Positions 8,522 through 15,604 of a DNA stretch of 64,000 bases are shown here, in pieces (the stretch's first letter is position 1; each line of letters begins with the position of its first letter). Both the position numbers and the translations under genes were made by a program. The stretch is from the NCBI RefSeq assembly GCF_014656055.1, contig NZ_BNBR01000005.1:522464-586463 (forward strand). Direction: 5' to 3'. The notes below the pieces were generated by a model, which ran no database searches, was not told the DNA's origin, and saw nothing but the letters and a program-made list of their open reading frames with translations. The stretch comes from Streptomyces griseosporeus (GTDB lineage Bacteria; Actinomycetota; Actinomycetes; Streptomycetales; Streptomycetaceae).

Positions 8522-9115
8522 ATGACGGTCATGGCAGAGCGCGCGTCGTCTCAGTTGTCGGTGTCCATGTTCGAGCGGATCGCCGAGTTCGCCGAGCGTG
8601 AGGACGAGGCCGTCAGGTTCGAGTTCATCGACGGACGGATCGGGCTCAACAAGGTGACGAACGGTAACCACGGCGAGATCGCCATGTGGCTCGTGTTCCA
8701 GTGCAAGCAAGCTCGCCCTGAACTCACCCTCAACACCACACAGGGACTCAAGGTCGAGGCCTACCGCAAGGGCCGGGCCCGTCCCGACGGCGTGCTCGCG
8801 CCTGTCGGCCACTTCGCCGGGAAGGGCGACTGGGCGGACCCCGACGGCGTGCTGATGGCCGTGGAGATCACGTCGTACGACGCGGACACGCACAACCGCG
8901 ACCGGATCGAGAAGCCCCGTGCCTACGCCGAGGCCGGCATCCCGGTCTACCTGCTCATCGACCGCGACAGGCTGTCGGTCCTCGTGCACAGCGACCCCGA
9001 CTTCGAGGACGGATACCGGGACATCCACGTGGTCCGTCTCGGCGGCAAGGTCACCCTCCCCGAACCGGTCGGCATCGAACTCGACACGGCGCATCTCAAG
9101 CAGTACCTCGACTGA
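8522..9115 (+). CDS. Uma2 family (DUF820) putative nuclease, copy 1
   Basis: A member of the Uma2/DUF820 family, which has a PD-(D/E)xK nuclease fold and unknown physiological role. Visible fold residues are the N-terminal FEFIDGRI, the Asp in ARPDGVLAP, and the Glu in LMAVEITSYDADTHNRD followed by KPRAYAEAGIPVYLLID. The ATG at 8522 follows ggagggaggcacc; an in-frame ATG at 8447 is poorer. The 197-residue length is normal. It is closely related to the copy at 33536 and more distantly to that at 12308. Confidence 0.85.
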   Translation: MTVMAERASSQLSVSMFERIAEFAEREDEAVRFEFIDGRIGLNKVTNGNHGEIAMWLVFQCKQARPELTLNTTQGLKVEAYRKGRARPDGVLAPVGHFAGKGDWADPDGVLMAVEITSYDADTHNRDRIEKPRAYAEAGIPVYLLIDRDRLSVLVHSDPDFEDGYRDIHVVRLGGKVTLPEPVGIELDTAHLKQYLD

Positions 9116-9157
9116 GCCCACGGACGCGCACCCCACGCCGCCGGGTCGCCGCAGGCC

Positions 9158-10762
9158 TCAGCTCTCCAGGTCCCGCCTCCGCACCCCCGCCAGCCCCGCC
9201 GCCGTGCACACCGCCGCCACCCCCAGCAGCACCCCCGCCGGCCCCCACCGCATCTCCCCGCCCGGCAGCTTGGGGAGGTGGCCGAAGGGGGAGAGGTCCA
9301 GGACCGTCTGCGGGACGTCCAGCGCGGGGCCGATCCAGCCGAGCAGGAGGACCGCGCCGGCCACCGCCCACGCGGCGACCGCCGCCCTGGGCAGCAGCCC
9401 GTACAGCAGGACCGCCAGTCCGCCGACCACCCACACCGCCGGCACCTGGACCAGGCACGCCGCCAGGATCGGGCCCGCCTCGCCGCCGTAGCCGGCCGTG
9501 AAGCCGAGGCCCGTCAGCAGCATCAGCCACACCACCCCCGCGAACGCGATCAGCAGATGCCCGGACGCCCAGCGCAGCCGGCCCACCGCGCCCGCCAGCA
9601 CCGGCTCCGCCCGGCCCGAGGTCTCCTCCCCGTACAGCCGCAGCACCGACGCGACCACGAACAGCCCGGCGACCAGGCCCATCACCCCGATCATCGACGC
9701 GAGGAACGCGTCCGTGAGCCCGGACTGCCCGCCCATCCGCTCGAAGATCTCGCGGGCCCGCTCGTTGTCGCCGACCAGATCGGCCGCCCCCTCGGTCATC
9801 CCGCCGTAGACGACCCCCGCGAGGAAGAAGCCGATCGACCAGCCCAGCACGCCGCCCCGCTGCAACCGCCAGGCCAGCGCCCCCGCCGAGGCCAGTCGGC
9901 CCGCCGCCGGTCCGGGCCGCGTCGGCAGGAAGCTCATGCCGACGTCCCGGCGGCCCGCCAGCCCGTACGCCACCGCCGCCTGCACGGCCACCGCCGCGCC
10001 GGACAGCAGCAGCACCCACCAGCGCTCACCGGCGTACGCGCGGACGTTCTCCGGCCAGCCCAGCGGCGACAGCCAGGTCAGCACCGACGAGCCGTCGTCC
10101 GTCGCCGCGTCCCCCGCCGCGCGCAGCACGAACGCCGCGCCCAGCACGCCCGCCGCGATGCCCCGGGCCAGCCGCGCGCTCTCCGTCAGCTGGGCCGCGA
10201 TCGCGGCCGTCGTCGCGAACACCAGGCCCGTGGCCGCGGCCCCGAGCGCGAAGGCCACGGCACCCGCCGCGCCCAGCCGGGCGAGACCGGCGGCCAGCAG
10301 CACCGCGAGGACGGCGTCGGCGACGGCCGCCGCGAGCAGCGCCGCCGTCAGGGACGCCCGCCGCCCCACCGCCCCGGACGCCACCAGCTCCGCCCGGCCG
10401 CTCTCCTCCTCGTCCCGGGTGTGCCGTACGACGATCAGCAGGCTCATCACCGCGGCGAGCGCACCGGCGTACACGCCGATCCGCCAGGCCGTCAGCGCGC
10501 CGAGGGAGTCGCCGAACACGGGGCCGACCATCGCGCGCAGCGAGGAGTTGGCGGCCATCTGCCGCAGCAGGTCGGCGCGTTCGGCGTCGGTGGCGTACAG
10601 GTTCCGCAGGGTGTTCGGCATGGACAGCACCATCAGGGCGTTGACCGCGATCCACACCGGGGTCATCACCCGGTCGCGGCGCAGCGCGAACCGCAGCAGC
10701 GTGCCGGTCCCGGCGAGTTGGCGTCCGCCGCCGGACCGTCGTACCGCGAGCGTGGCCGTCAT
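9158..10762 (-). CDS. ABC transporter permease (multidrug/antibiotic exporter type)
   Basis: A membrane subunit of 534 residues with about 12 hydrophobic segments (for example PVWIAVNALMVLSMP, GVLLGVAAVCTAAG). It is a double-length ABC-2-like permease of the kind associated with tetronasin-type ionophore resistance. The start ATG at 10762 overlaps the ATPase stop by four bases (ATGA), giving a coupled two-gene exporter. The reading frame is open upstream into the ATPase gene, but that part is a shadow. The substrate is unknown; the divergent regulator at 11757 probably controls it. Confidence 0.85.
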   Translation of the reverse strand: MTATLAVRRSGGGRQLAGTGTLLRFALRRDRVMTPVWIAVNALMVLSMPNTLRNLYATDAERADLLRQMAANSSLRAMVGPVFGDSLGALTAWRIGVYAGALAAVMSLLIVVRHTRDEEESGRAELVASGAVGRRASLTAALLAAAVADAVLAVLLAAGLARLGAAGAVAFALGAAATGLVFATTAAIAAQLTESARLARGIAAGVLGAAFVLRAAGDAATDDGSSVLTWLSPLGWPENVRAYAGERWWVLLLSGAAVAVQAAVAYGLAGRRDVGMSFLPTRPGPAAGRLASAGALAWRLQRGGVLGWSIGFFLAGVVYGGMTEGAADLVGDNERAREIFERMGGQSGLTDAFLASMIGVMGLVAGLFVVASVLRLYGEETSGRAEPVLAGAVGRLRWASGHLLIAFAGVVWLMLLTGLGFTAGYGGEAGPILAACLVQVPAVWVVGGLAVLLYGLLPRAAVAAWAVAGAVLLLGWIGPALDVPQTVLDLSPFGHLPKLPGGEMRWGPAGVLLGVAAVCTAAGLAGVRRRDLES

Positions 10763-11652
10763 GCCGTCACCTCGTCCTGGTAGTGGCGCAGGAACAGCTC
10801 CTCCAGCGTGGGCGGCGTCGAGGTCAGCGACCGCACCCCCGACTCGCTCAACCTCCGCAGTACGGCGTCCAGGTGGCCGGTGTCGACCTGGAGGCGGACG
10901 CGGCTGCCGCGCACGTCGAGGTCGTGCACGCCGGGGAGGCGGGCGAGGCCGTCGGGCGGTCCGGCCAGCTCGGCGGTGACGCTGGTGCGGGTGAGGTGGC
11001 GCAGGTCGGCGAGCGAGCCGGTCTCCACGGTCCGGCCCTTGCGGATGATGCTCACCCGGTCGCACAGCTCCTCGACCTCGCTGAGGATGTGGGAACTGAG
11101 CAGGACCGTCCGGCCGCGCTCGCGTTCCTCCTCCACGCACCGCCGGAAGACCTCCTCCATCAGCGGGTCGAGGCCGGAGGTCGGTTCGTCGAGGATCAGC
11201 AGGTCGACGTCCGAGGCGAACGCGGCGACCAGGGCGACCTTCTGCCGGTTGCCCTTGGAGTACGTGCGGCCCTTCTTGGTCGGGTCCAGCTCGAACCGCT
11301 CGACCAGCTCGGCCCGCCGCTTGGGGTCGAGGCCGCCGCGGAGCCTGCCGAACAGGTCGATGATCTCGCCGCCGGAGAGGTTGCGCCACAGGGTGACGTC
11401 GCCGGGGACGTAGGCGATCCGGCGGTGCACCTCCACCGCGTCCGCCCAGGGATCGCGGCCGAGGACATGGGCTGCGCCGGAGTCGGCGCGCAGCAGGCCG
11501 AGCAGGACACGGATGATGGTGGACTTGCCGGCGCCGTTCGGGCCGAGGAAGCCGTGCACCTCACCGGCCTCGACCTCCAGGTCCAGCCCGTCGAGCGCGT
11601 GCGTCCGTCCGAACGCCTTGTGCAGTCCGGAGACGGTGATGGCCTTCGTCAT
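10759..11652 (-). CDS. ABC transporter ATP-binding protein (exporter)
   Basis: The 297-residue ATPase of the exporter. Walker A is GPNGAGKST (36-44), the signature is the variant YSKGNRQKVALVAAF, and Walker B is LLILDEPTSGLDP, followed by SSHIL with the switch His. It has the DrrA-type C-terminal domain. The ATG at 11652 lies 7 bases after a -10 hexamer, so the operon is predicted to be transcribed without a leader. Repression by the GbsR/MarR regulator through the 11671-11690 palindrome is inferred. Confidence 0.92.
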   Translation of the reverse strand: MTKAITVSGLHKAFGRTHALDGLDLEVEAGEVHGFLGPNGAGKSTIIRVLLGLLRADSGAAHVLGRDPWADAVEVHRRIAYVPGDVTLWRNLSGGEIIDLFGRLRGGLDPKRRAELVERFELDPTKKGRTYSKGNRQKVALVAAFASDVDLLILDEPTSGLDPLMEEVFRRCVEEERERGRTVLLSSHILSEVEELCDRVSIIRKGRTVETGSLADLRHLTRTSVTAELAGPPDGLARLPGVHDLDVRGSRVRLQVDTGHLDAVLRRLSESGVRSLTSTPPTLEELFLRHYQDEVTA

Positions 11653-11690
11653 GCTTCAGAACGTACGCTTACTTCAGAAATTTGTGAAGT
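11653..11690 (-). promoter_or_regulatory. Promoter and operator of the ABC exporter operon
   Basis: On the minus strand: -35 TTCACA (11683-11688), a 17-base spacer, -10 TACGTT (11660-11665), then 7 bases to the ATG. Overlapping the -35 and spacer is the near-perfect dyad ACTTCAGAAATTTGTGAAGT (11671-11690; 18 of 20 positions symmetric). A further half-site, CTTCAGAA, sits at 11654-11661. A repressor bound here would block polymerase directly. Confidence 0.75.
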
Positions 11691-11714
11691 TAAGGAACCA
11701 TCAAAACGGGGCGA

Positions 11715-11720
11715 TAGACT
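11715..11720 (+). promoter_or_regulatory. -10 hexamer TAGACT of the GbsR/MarR regulator gene
   Basis: TAGACT lies 36 bases before the ATG at 11757. The palindrome at 11671-11690 abuts its -35 region, so the regulator could also control itself. Confidence 0.5.
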
Positions 11721-11756
11721 GGCGGAGGCCGGCCGACCAGGGGAGATGATCGAGCG

Positions 11757-12251
11757 ATGACGGAGCCGAAGGAGGCGGGGCGCGACCCCGAGACGCTCTC
11801 CCGGTTCGTGGAGCACTTCGCCGCACAGCTCGTGGAGGCGGGGCTGCCGCGCATGCCGGCCCGCGTCTTCGCGGCCCTGCTCGCCTCCGACACCGGCACG
11901 CTGACCTCCGCCGAGCTGGGCGAACAGCTCCGGATCAGCCCGGCCGCCGTCTCCGGCGCGGTCCGCTACCTCTCCCAGGTCCACATGCTCTCCCGCGAAC
12001 GCGAGCCGGGCTCGCGCCGCGAGCGCTACCGCGTCCACAGCGACCAGTGGTACGAGGCCCTCACCAACCGCGAGGCCGTCATCAAGCGCTGGGAGGACGC
12101 CCTCCGAGAGGGCATCACCAGCCTCGGCCCCACCACCCCGGCCGGCCGCCGCCTCACCGAGACCCTGGCCTTCTTCGAGTTCATCGAGAAGGACGTGGCC
12201 GGAATGATGGAACGCTGGCGCGCCCACCGGGAGGAGAGGTTCGGAGCCTGA
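11757..12251 (+). CDS. GbsR/MarR-family transcriptional regulator
   Basis: A 164-residue winged-helix regulator. The helix-turn-helix reads LTSAELGEQLRISPAAVSGAVRYL, followed by the wing SREREPGSRRERYRV and C-terminal dimerisation helices (FFEFIEKDVAGMMERW). The ATG follows ggggagatgatcgagcg. It is divergent from the ABC exporter across a 104-base region that holds the ACTTCA...TGAAGT operator, so it is the obvious candidate to control both. The ligand is unknown, most likely a drug or compound exported by the transporter (inference). Confidence 0.85.
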   Translation: MTEPKEAGRDPETLSRFVEHFAAQLVEAGLPRMPARVFAALLASDTGTLTSAELGEQLRISPAAVSGAVRYLSQVHMLSREREPGSRRERYRVHSDQWYEALTNREAVIKRWEDALREGITSLGPTTPAGRRLTETLAFFEFIEKDVAGMMERWRAHREERFGA

Positions 12252-12264
12252 GTAACTGATCGGA

Positions 12265-12270
12265 TACGCT
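12265..12270 (+). promoter_or_regulatory. Possible -10 hexamer TACGCT for the second Uma2 gene
   Basis: TACGCT (within GATACGCT) lies 37 bases before the ATG at 12308. No clear -35 was found. Confidence 0.35.
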
Positions 12271-12307
12271 GCGTGCTGGGTGGTCTGCGGCAGGGGGAAG
12301 GCGCATC

Positions 12308-12928
12308 ATGACGTTGATGACAGTGCGACCGATGGCAAGCGGCAGCGATCCCTTCAGCTTCGAGGAACTGCTCGACGCTCTCGACGAGTTGGACGCACCT
12401 GGCTTCCGGGCCGAGGTCATCAGGGGGAGCATCGTCTTGTCGCCGTGGTCCAAGGGGTACTACCGCCGCGTCATGCGCGCGGTACTCGAGCAGCTTGAGC
12501 CCCGTCTTCCCGACGGGCACGAGATCGAGCTGGCCCCGTTCCTGTACGTCTTCCCGGGAGAAGAGCGGGCGTACGGCCCGGACATCCACGCCGCACCCCG
12601 AGAGGCCTTCGAGACGACGAGCAACCGCCTCGACGGCGAAGCCCTCTCCTTCGTGGCCGAGCTGACCTCGGCCTCCACCCGCGACGATGACCTGACCGAC
12701 AAGGTGCTCGTCTACGGCAGGGCCGGTATCCCCGTCTACCTCGTCCTGGACATGCAGGAAGAACAGGCCACCGTCTTCTGGACCCCGTCGCCCACCAAGG
12801 GCTACGAGTCCCACTGCACGAGGCCCTTCGGCGAGAAGCTGCCGATCCCGGCCCCGTTCGACTGCACCCTCGACACCGACGGCTTCCGCGCCCCGGCAGC
12901 GGACCAGGACCAGAACACCGCCTCCTGA
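12308..12928 (+). CDS. Uma2 family (DUF820) putative nuclease, copy 2
   Basis: A divergent 206-residue member. Fold residues are FRAEVIRGSIVL (in place of FEFIDG), the Asp in YGPDIHAAP, and SFVAELTSASTRDDDLTDKV with the acidic Glu, followed by YGRAGIPVYLVLD. The start ATG at 12308 follows a gggggaaggcgc ribosome site. It differs clearly from the copies at 8522 and 33536, so it is not a recent duplicate. It is convergent with the lipid-kinase-like gene, sharing a hairpin. Function unknown. Confidence 0.8.
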   Translation: MTLMTVRPMASGSDPFSFEELLDALDELDAPGFRAEVIRGSIVLSPWSKGYYRRVMRAVLEQLEPRLPDGHEIELAPFLYVFPGEERAYGPDIHAAPREAFETTSNRLDGEALSFVAELTSASTRDDDLTDKVLVYGRAGIPVYLVLDMQEEQATVFWTPSPTKGYESHCTRPFGEKLPIPAPFDCTLDTDGFRAPAADQDQNTAS

Positions 12929-12932
12929 TGCC

Positions 12933-12962
12933 GGGGCCGGGACTCAGCGCGCCCCCGGCCCC
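12933..12962. terminator. Bidirectional hairpin between convergent genes
   Basis: GGGGCCGGG (12933-12941) pairs with CCCGGCCCC (12954-12962) around a 12-base loop. It lies between the Uma2 stop and the last codons of the minus-strand gene, and there is no T tract. Confidence 0.45.
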
Positions 12963-13798
12963 GCCGGCAGCGTGATCCCCAGGGCCCCCTCCAGTACCGT
13001 CCACGTCCGGCGGCGTACCGGGCCCGAGACGCGGTCGTCGGCGTGGTAGCGGAAGTCCGCGCCCGAGACGGAGACCGTGCGGCCCTCGCTGAGCAGCGGG
13101 GACGCCTCCGCGCCGACCGAGGACGGGCGGACCTCCACGAAAGCGGTGCCGGAGGTGCCGGGGGTCAGGGACACCGCCTCGACCGGCTGGTCCAGGTCCA
13201 CCACCGTCACCCCGTCCACCTCCACGCGCAGCCGGGACGGGCCGGCCGCCGGCAGCGTGCGGACCGGGCGCAGCGGGACCAGCGTGCGGACCAGGGACTG
13301 GCAGGTGCGCAGCCACGGCCGGGCCCCCTCCGGATCCGCTTCCGCCTCCGGCATCCGCTCCCGCAGCGGCGGGATCCCGACCGTCCCCAGCACCACCCCG
13401 TCGCTGTCGTCCACGAGGACGTCCAGCCGCCGTACCGCCCCGTCCAGCACCGCGCGCGCCGCCGCCACCGCGCCCGTCGGCACGCCGAGGGAGCGGGCCA
13501 CGGTCACGGCCGGGCCGACCGGGACGACCGACAACACGGATCCGGCCAGCTCCCGCTGCCGGTGCAGCACCGACACCGCGCGCACCAGCGCCCGGTCGTC
13601 ACCGATCACCACCGGCCGCCGCGACCCGCGGCGCGCCAGCGCGCGGGCGAACTCCTCCGGGTCGTCCGGCAGGCACAGCTTCGTCGCCGCACCCGCGCTG
13701 AGCACGTCTTTTGCGATCCGGACCGCCTCTCCGTCCGTCCTCCGGGCGATCGGATCGACGATCACCAGCAACTGTTCGGACGTCGGATAGGTCGCCAC
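12944..13798 (-). CDS. Diacylglycerol-kinase-fold protein with degraded catalytic motifs
   Basis: The 284 residues follow the lipid kinase (DAGKc/YegS) layout: LLVIVDPIARRTDGEA in place of the N-terminal nucleotide loop, VVIGDDRALV (near residue 65) in place of GGDGT, and VPVGPAVTVARSLGVP (near 88-102) in place of P-x-GTGNDFAR-x-LG-x-P. The catalytic GGDGT and GTGND are thus both lost while the fold frame and spacing remain. The GTG start at 13798 gives VATYPTSEQLL. It is divergent from purA across 195 bases. It probably binds a lipid or nucleotide without phosphorylating; classical kinase activity is doubtful. Confidence 0.7.
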   Translation of the reverse strand: MATYPTSEQLLVIVDPIARRTDGEAVRIAKDVLSAGAATKLCLPDDPEEFARALARRGSRRPVVIGDDRALVRAVSVLHRQRELAGSVLSVVPVGPAVTVARSLGVPTGAVAAARAVLDGAVRRLDVLVDDSDGVVLGTVGIPPLRERMPEAEADPEGARPWLRTCQSLVRTLVPLRPVRTLPAAGPSRLRVEVDGVTVVDLDQPVEAVSLTPGTSGTAFVEVRPSSVGAEASPLLSEGRTVSVSGADFRYHADDRVSGPVRRRTWTVLEGALGITLPAGPGAR

Positions 13799-13823
13799 CT
13801 CGGTCCTGCCTCGCTTCCTCGGG

Positions 13824-13868
13824 TAGCATCTTTGTGCAAGAGCCCCTTGCGCTATTGCGCCAGGGGCT
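13824..13868 (+). promoter_or_regulatory. purA promoter and 5'-leader hairpin
   Basis: A -10 TAGCAT (13824-13829) is followed by a strong hairpin at the very start of the predicted transcript: AGCCCCTTGCGC (13841-13852), loop TATT, GCGCCAGGGGCT (13857-13868). The stem has a single mismatch. About 125 further leader bases precede the purA start. The hairpin could stabilise the mRNA, attenuate it, or end upstream transcription. Confidence 0.5.
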
Positions 13869-13993
13869 TCGTCTATTCCGGGGCATCCGGTCCGACGGTT
13901 GGCGGCCAATGACGGCCGCGGTGCACGCGGCGGTAGACCCTCCGCGTACGCCCCTGACCCTGGACATGCCCCGCCCGGAAGGGGTGTACGCGC

Positions 13994-15277
13994 GTGCCCG
14001 CACTTGTGCTGCTCGGTGCTCAGTGGGGTGACGAGGGCAAGGGAAAGGCCACCGACCTGCTCGGTGGATCGGTGGATTATGTAGTGCGCTACCAGGGCGG
14101 CAACAACGCCGGCCACACGGTCGTCGTGGGTGACCAGAAGTACGCACTCCACCTCCTCCCCTCCGGAATCCTCTCCCCCGGTTGTACGCCCGTCATCGGC
14201 AACGGCGTCGTCGTCGACCCGTCGGTCCTGCTCTCCGAGCTGAGCGGTCTGAACGAGCGCGGCGTCGACACGTCGAAGCTCCTGATCAGCGGTAACGCGC
14301 ACATCATCACGCCGTACAACGTGACCGTCGACAAGGTCACCGAGCGGTTCCTCGGCAAGCGCAAGATCGGCACCACCGGCCGGGGCATCGGCCCGACCTA
14401 CGCCGACAAGATCAACCGCGTCGGCATCCGGGTCCAGGACCTGTACGACGAGTCGATCCTCCAGCAGAAGGTGGAGGCGGCGCTCGACGTCAAGAACCAG
14501 ATCCTCACCAAGCTGTACAACCGGCGGGCCATCGCCGCCGACCAGGTGGTCGAGGAGCTGCTGGGCTACGCCGAGAAGATCAAGCCGTACGTCGCCGACA
14601 CGGTCCTGGTCCTCAACCAGGCCCTGGAGGACGACAAGGTCGTGCTCTTCGAGGGCGGCCAGGGCACCCTGCTCGACATCGACCACGGGACCTACCCGTT
14701 CGTCACGTCCAGCAACCCGACCGCGGGCGGTGCGTGCACCGGCGCGGGCGTCGGCCCGACGAAGATCAGCCGGGTCATCGGCATCCTCAAGGCGTACACC
14801 ACCCGGGTCGGCGCCGGTCCGTTCCCGACCGAGCTGTTCGACGAGGACGGCGAGGCGCTGCGCCGCATCGGCGGCGAGCGGGGTGTGACCACCGGCCGGG
14901 ACCGCCGCTGCGGCTGGTTCGACGCCGTCATCGCCCGGTACGCCACCCGCGTCAACGGCCTGACGGACTTCTTCCTCACCAAGCTGGACGTCCTCACCGG
15001 CTGGGAGCAGATCCCCGTCTGCGTCGCCTACGAGATCGACGGCAAGCGGGTCGAGGAGCTGCCGTACTCGCAGACCGACTTCCACCACGCGAAGCCGGTC
15101 TACGAGATGCTGCCGGGCTGGAGCGAGGACATCAGCAAGGCGAAGTCCTTCTCCGACCTGCCGAAGAACGCCCAGGCGTACGTGAAGGCGCTGGAGGAGA
15201 TGTCCGGCGCCCCGATCTCCGCGATCGGCGTCGGCCCGGGCCGGGACGAGACGATCGAGATCAACTCGTTCCTGTAG
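13994..15277 (+). CDS. purA: Adenylosuccinate synthetase
   Basis: GTP-dependent ligation of IMP and aspartate to adenylosuccinate, the first committed step to AMP. The 427-residue length is normal. The N-terminal loop is LGAQWGDEGKGKATDLL (about 8-24), followed by GGNNAGHTV, the IMP loop TTGRGIGPTYADK, and the C-terminal GTTGRDRRCGWFD-like segment (seen as VTTGRDRRCGWFDAV). The start is GTG at 13994, after gaaggggtg. The gene is followed by a textbook terminator. It is single, cytosolic and housekeeping. Confidence 0.97.
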   Translation: MPALVLLGAQWGDEGKGKATDLLGGSVDYVVRYQGGNNAGHTVVVGDQKYALHLLPSGILSPGCTPVIGNGVVVDPSVLLSELSGLNERGVDTSKLLISGNAHIITPYNVTVDKVTERFLGKRKIGTTGRGIGPTYADKINRVGIRVQDLYDESILQQKVEAALDVKNQILTKLYNRRAIAADQVVEELLGYAEKIKPYVADTVLVLNQALEDDKVVLFEGGQGTLLDIDHGTYPFVTSSNPTAGGACTGAGVGPTKISRVIGILKAYTTRVGAGPFPTELFDEDGEALRRIGGERGVTTGRDRRCGWFDAVIARYATRVNGLTDFFLTKLDVLTGWEQIPVCVAYEIDGKRVEELPYSQTDFHHAKPVYEMLPGWSEDISKAKSFSDLPKNAQAYVKALEEMSGAPISAIGVGPGRDETIEINSFL

Positions 15278-15321
15278 GTCACACGCCGGTCGGTCACGCG
15301 CCGGTAGGTCACACGTCGGCC
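15277..15321. repeat. Short imperfect tandem repeat after purA
   Basis: Three imperfect copies of a roughly 15-base unit (ggtcacacgccggt, ggtcacgcgccggt, ggtcacacgtcgg) lie between the purA stop and its terminator. Confidence 0.6.
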
Positions 15322-15332
15322 ACAGCTGACGG

Positions 15333-15367
15333 AAACGGGCGCCTCCCGCAAGCGGAGGCGCCCGTTT
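15333..15367 (+). terminator. Rho-independent terminator of purA
   Basis: A perfect 14-bp stem, AAACGGGCGCCTCC with GGAGGCGCCCGTTT (15354-15367), around a 7-base loop. The stem ends in TTT. Confidence 0.85.
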
Positions 15368-15383
15368 GGCGTTCGAATGGAGC

Positions 15384-15578
15384 ATGACCCGGCGCGAGGT
15401 GCGGTGCCTGGGGCCGTACGGCGGTGAGGTCGAGGACACCGGCTGCGGCGAGCCCGCCCGGTTCGAGCTCGTCCGCCACCGGCGCCCGCCGCTGCACCTG
15501 TGCCCCGTCCACCTCGGCCCGGCCCTGCTCCTCGCGGACGGCGTGCTGTGGCCGCCCGAGATCCGGCTCATCGCCTGA
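15384..15578 (+). CDS. Small hypothetical protein, possible metal-binding
   Basis: A 64-residue protein with three Cys and several His placed as possible metal ligands (EVRCLGPYGG, DTGCGEPA, HLCPVHLG). Not recognised. The ATG at 15384 follows aatggagc. A TTG six codons earlier would lie inside the purA terminator stem and is rejected. It is only 20 bases before the convergent FtsX permease stop. Confidence 0.5.
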   Translation: MTRREVRCLGPYGGEVEDTGCGEPARFELVRHRRPPLHLCPVHLGPALLLADGVLWPPEIRLIA

Positions 15579-15604
15579 CCGCCGGCCGTCGGTGCGCGGC
15601 CCGC

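Noticed and set aside
7214..9115. A natural-product gene cluster around the P450
   Set aside because: No synthase, tailoring or resistance gene set is adjacent; the P450 and the Uma2 gene alone do not make a cluster.
15366..15383. A TTG start for the small gene after purA
   Set aside because: It lies within the terminator stem; the ATG at 15384 has its own ribosome site.
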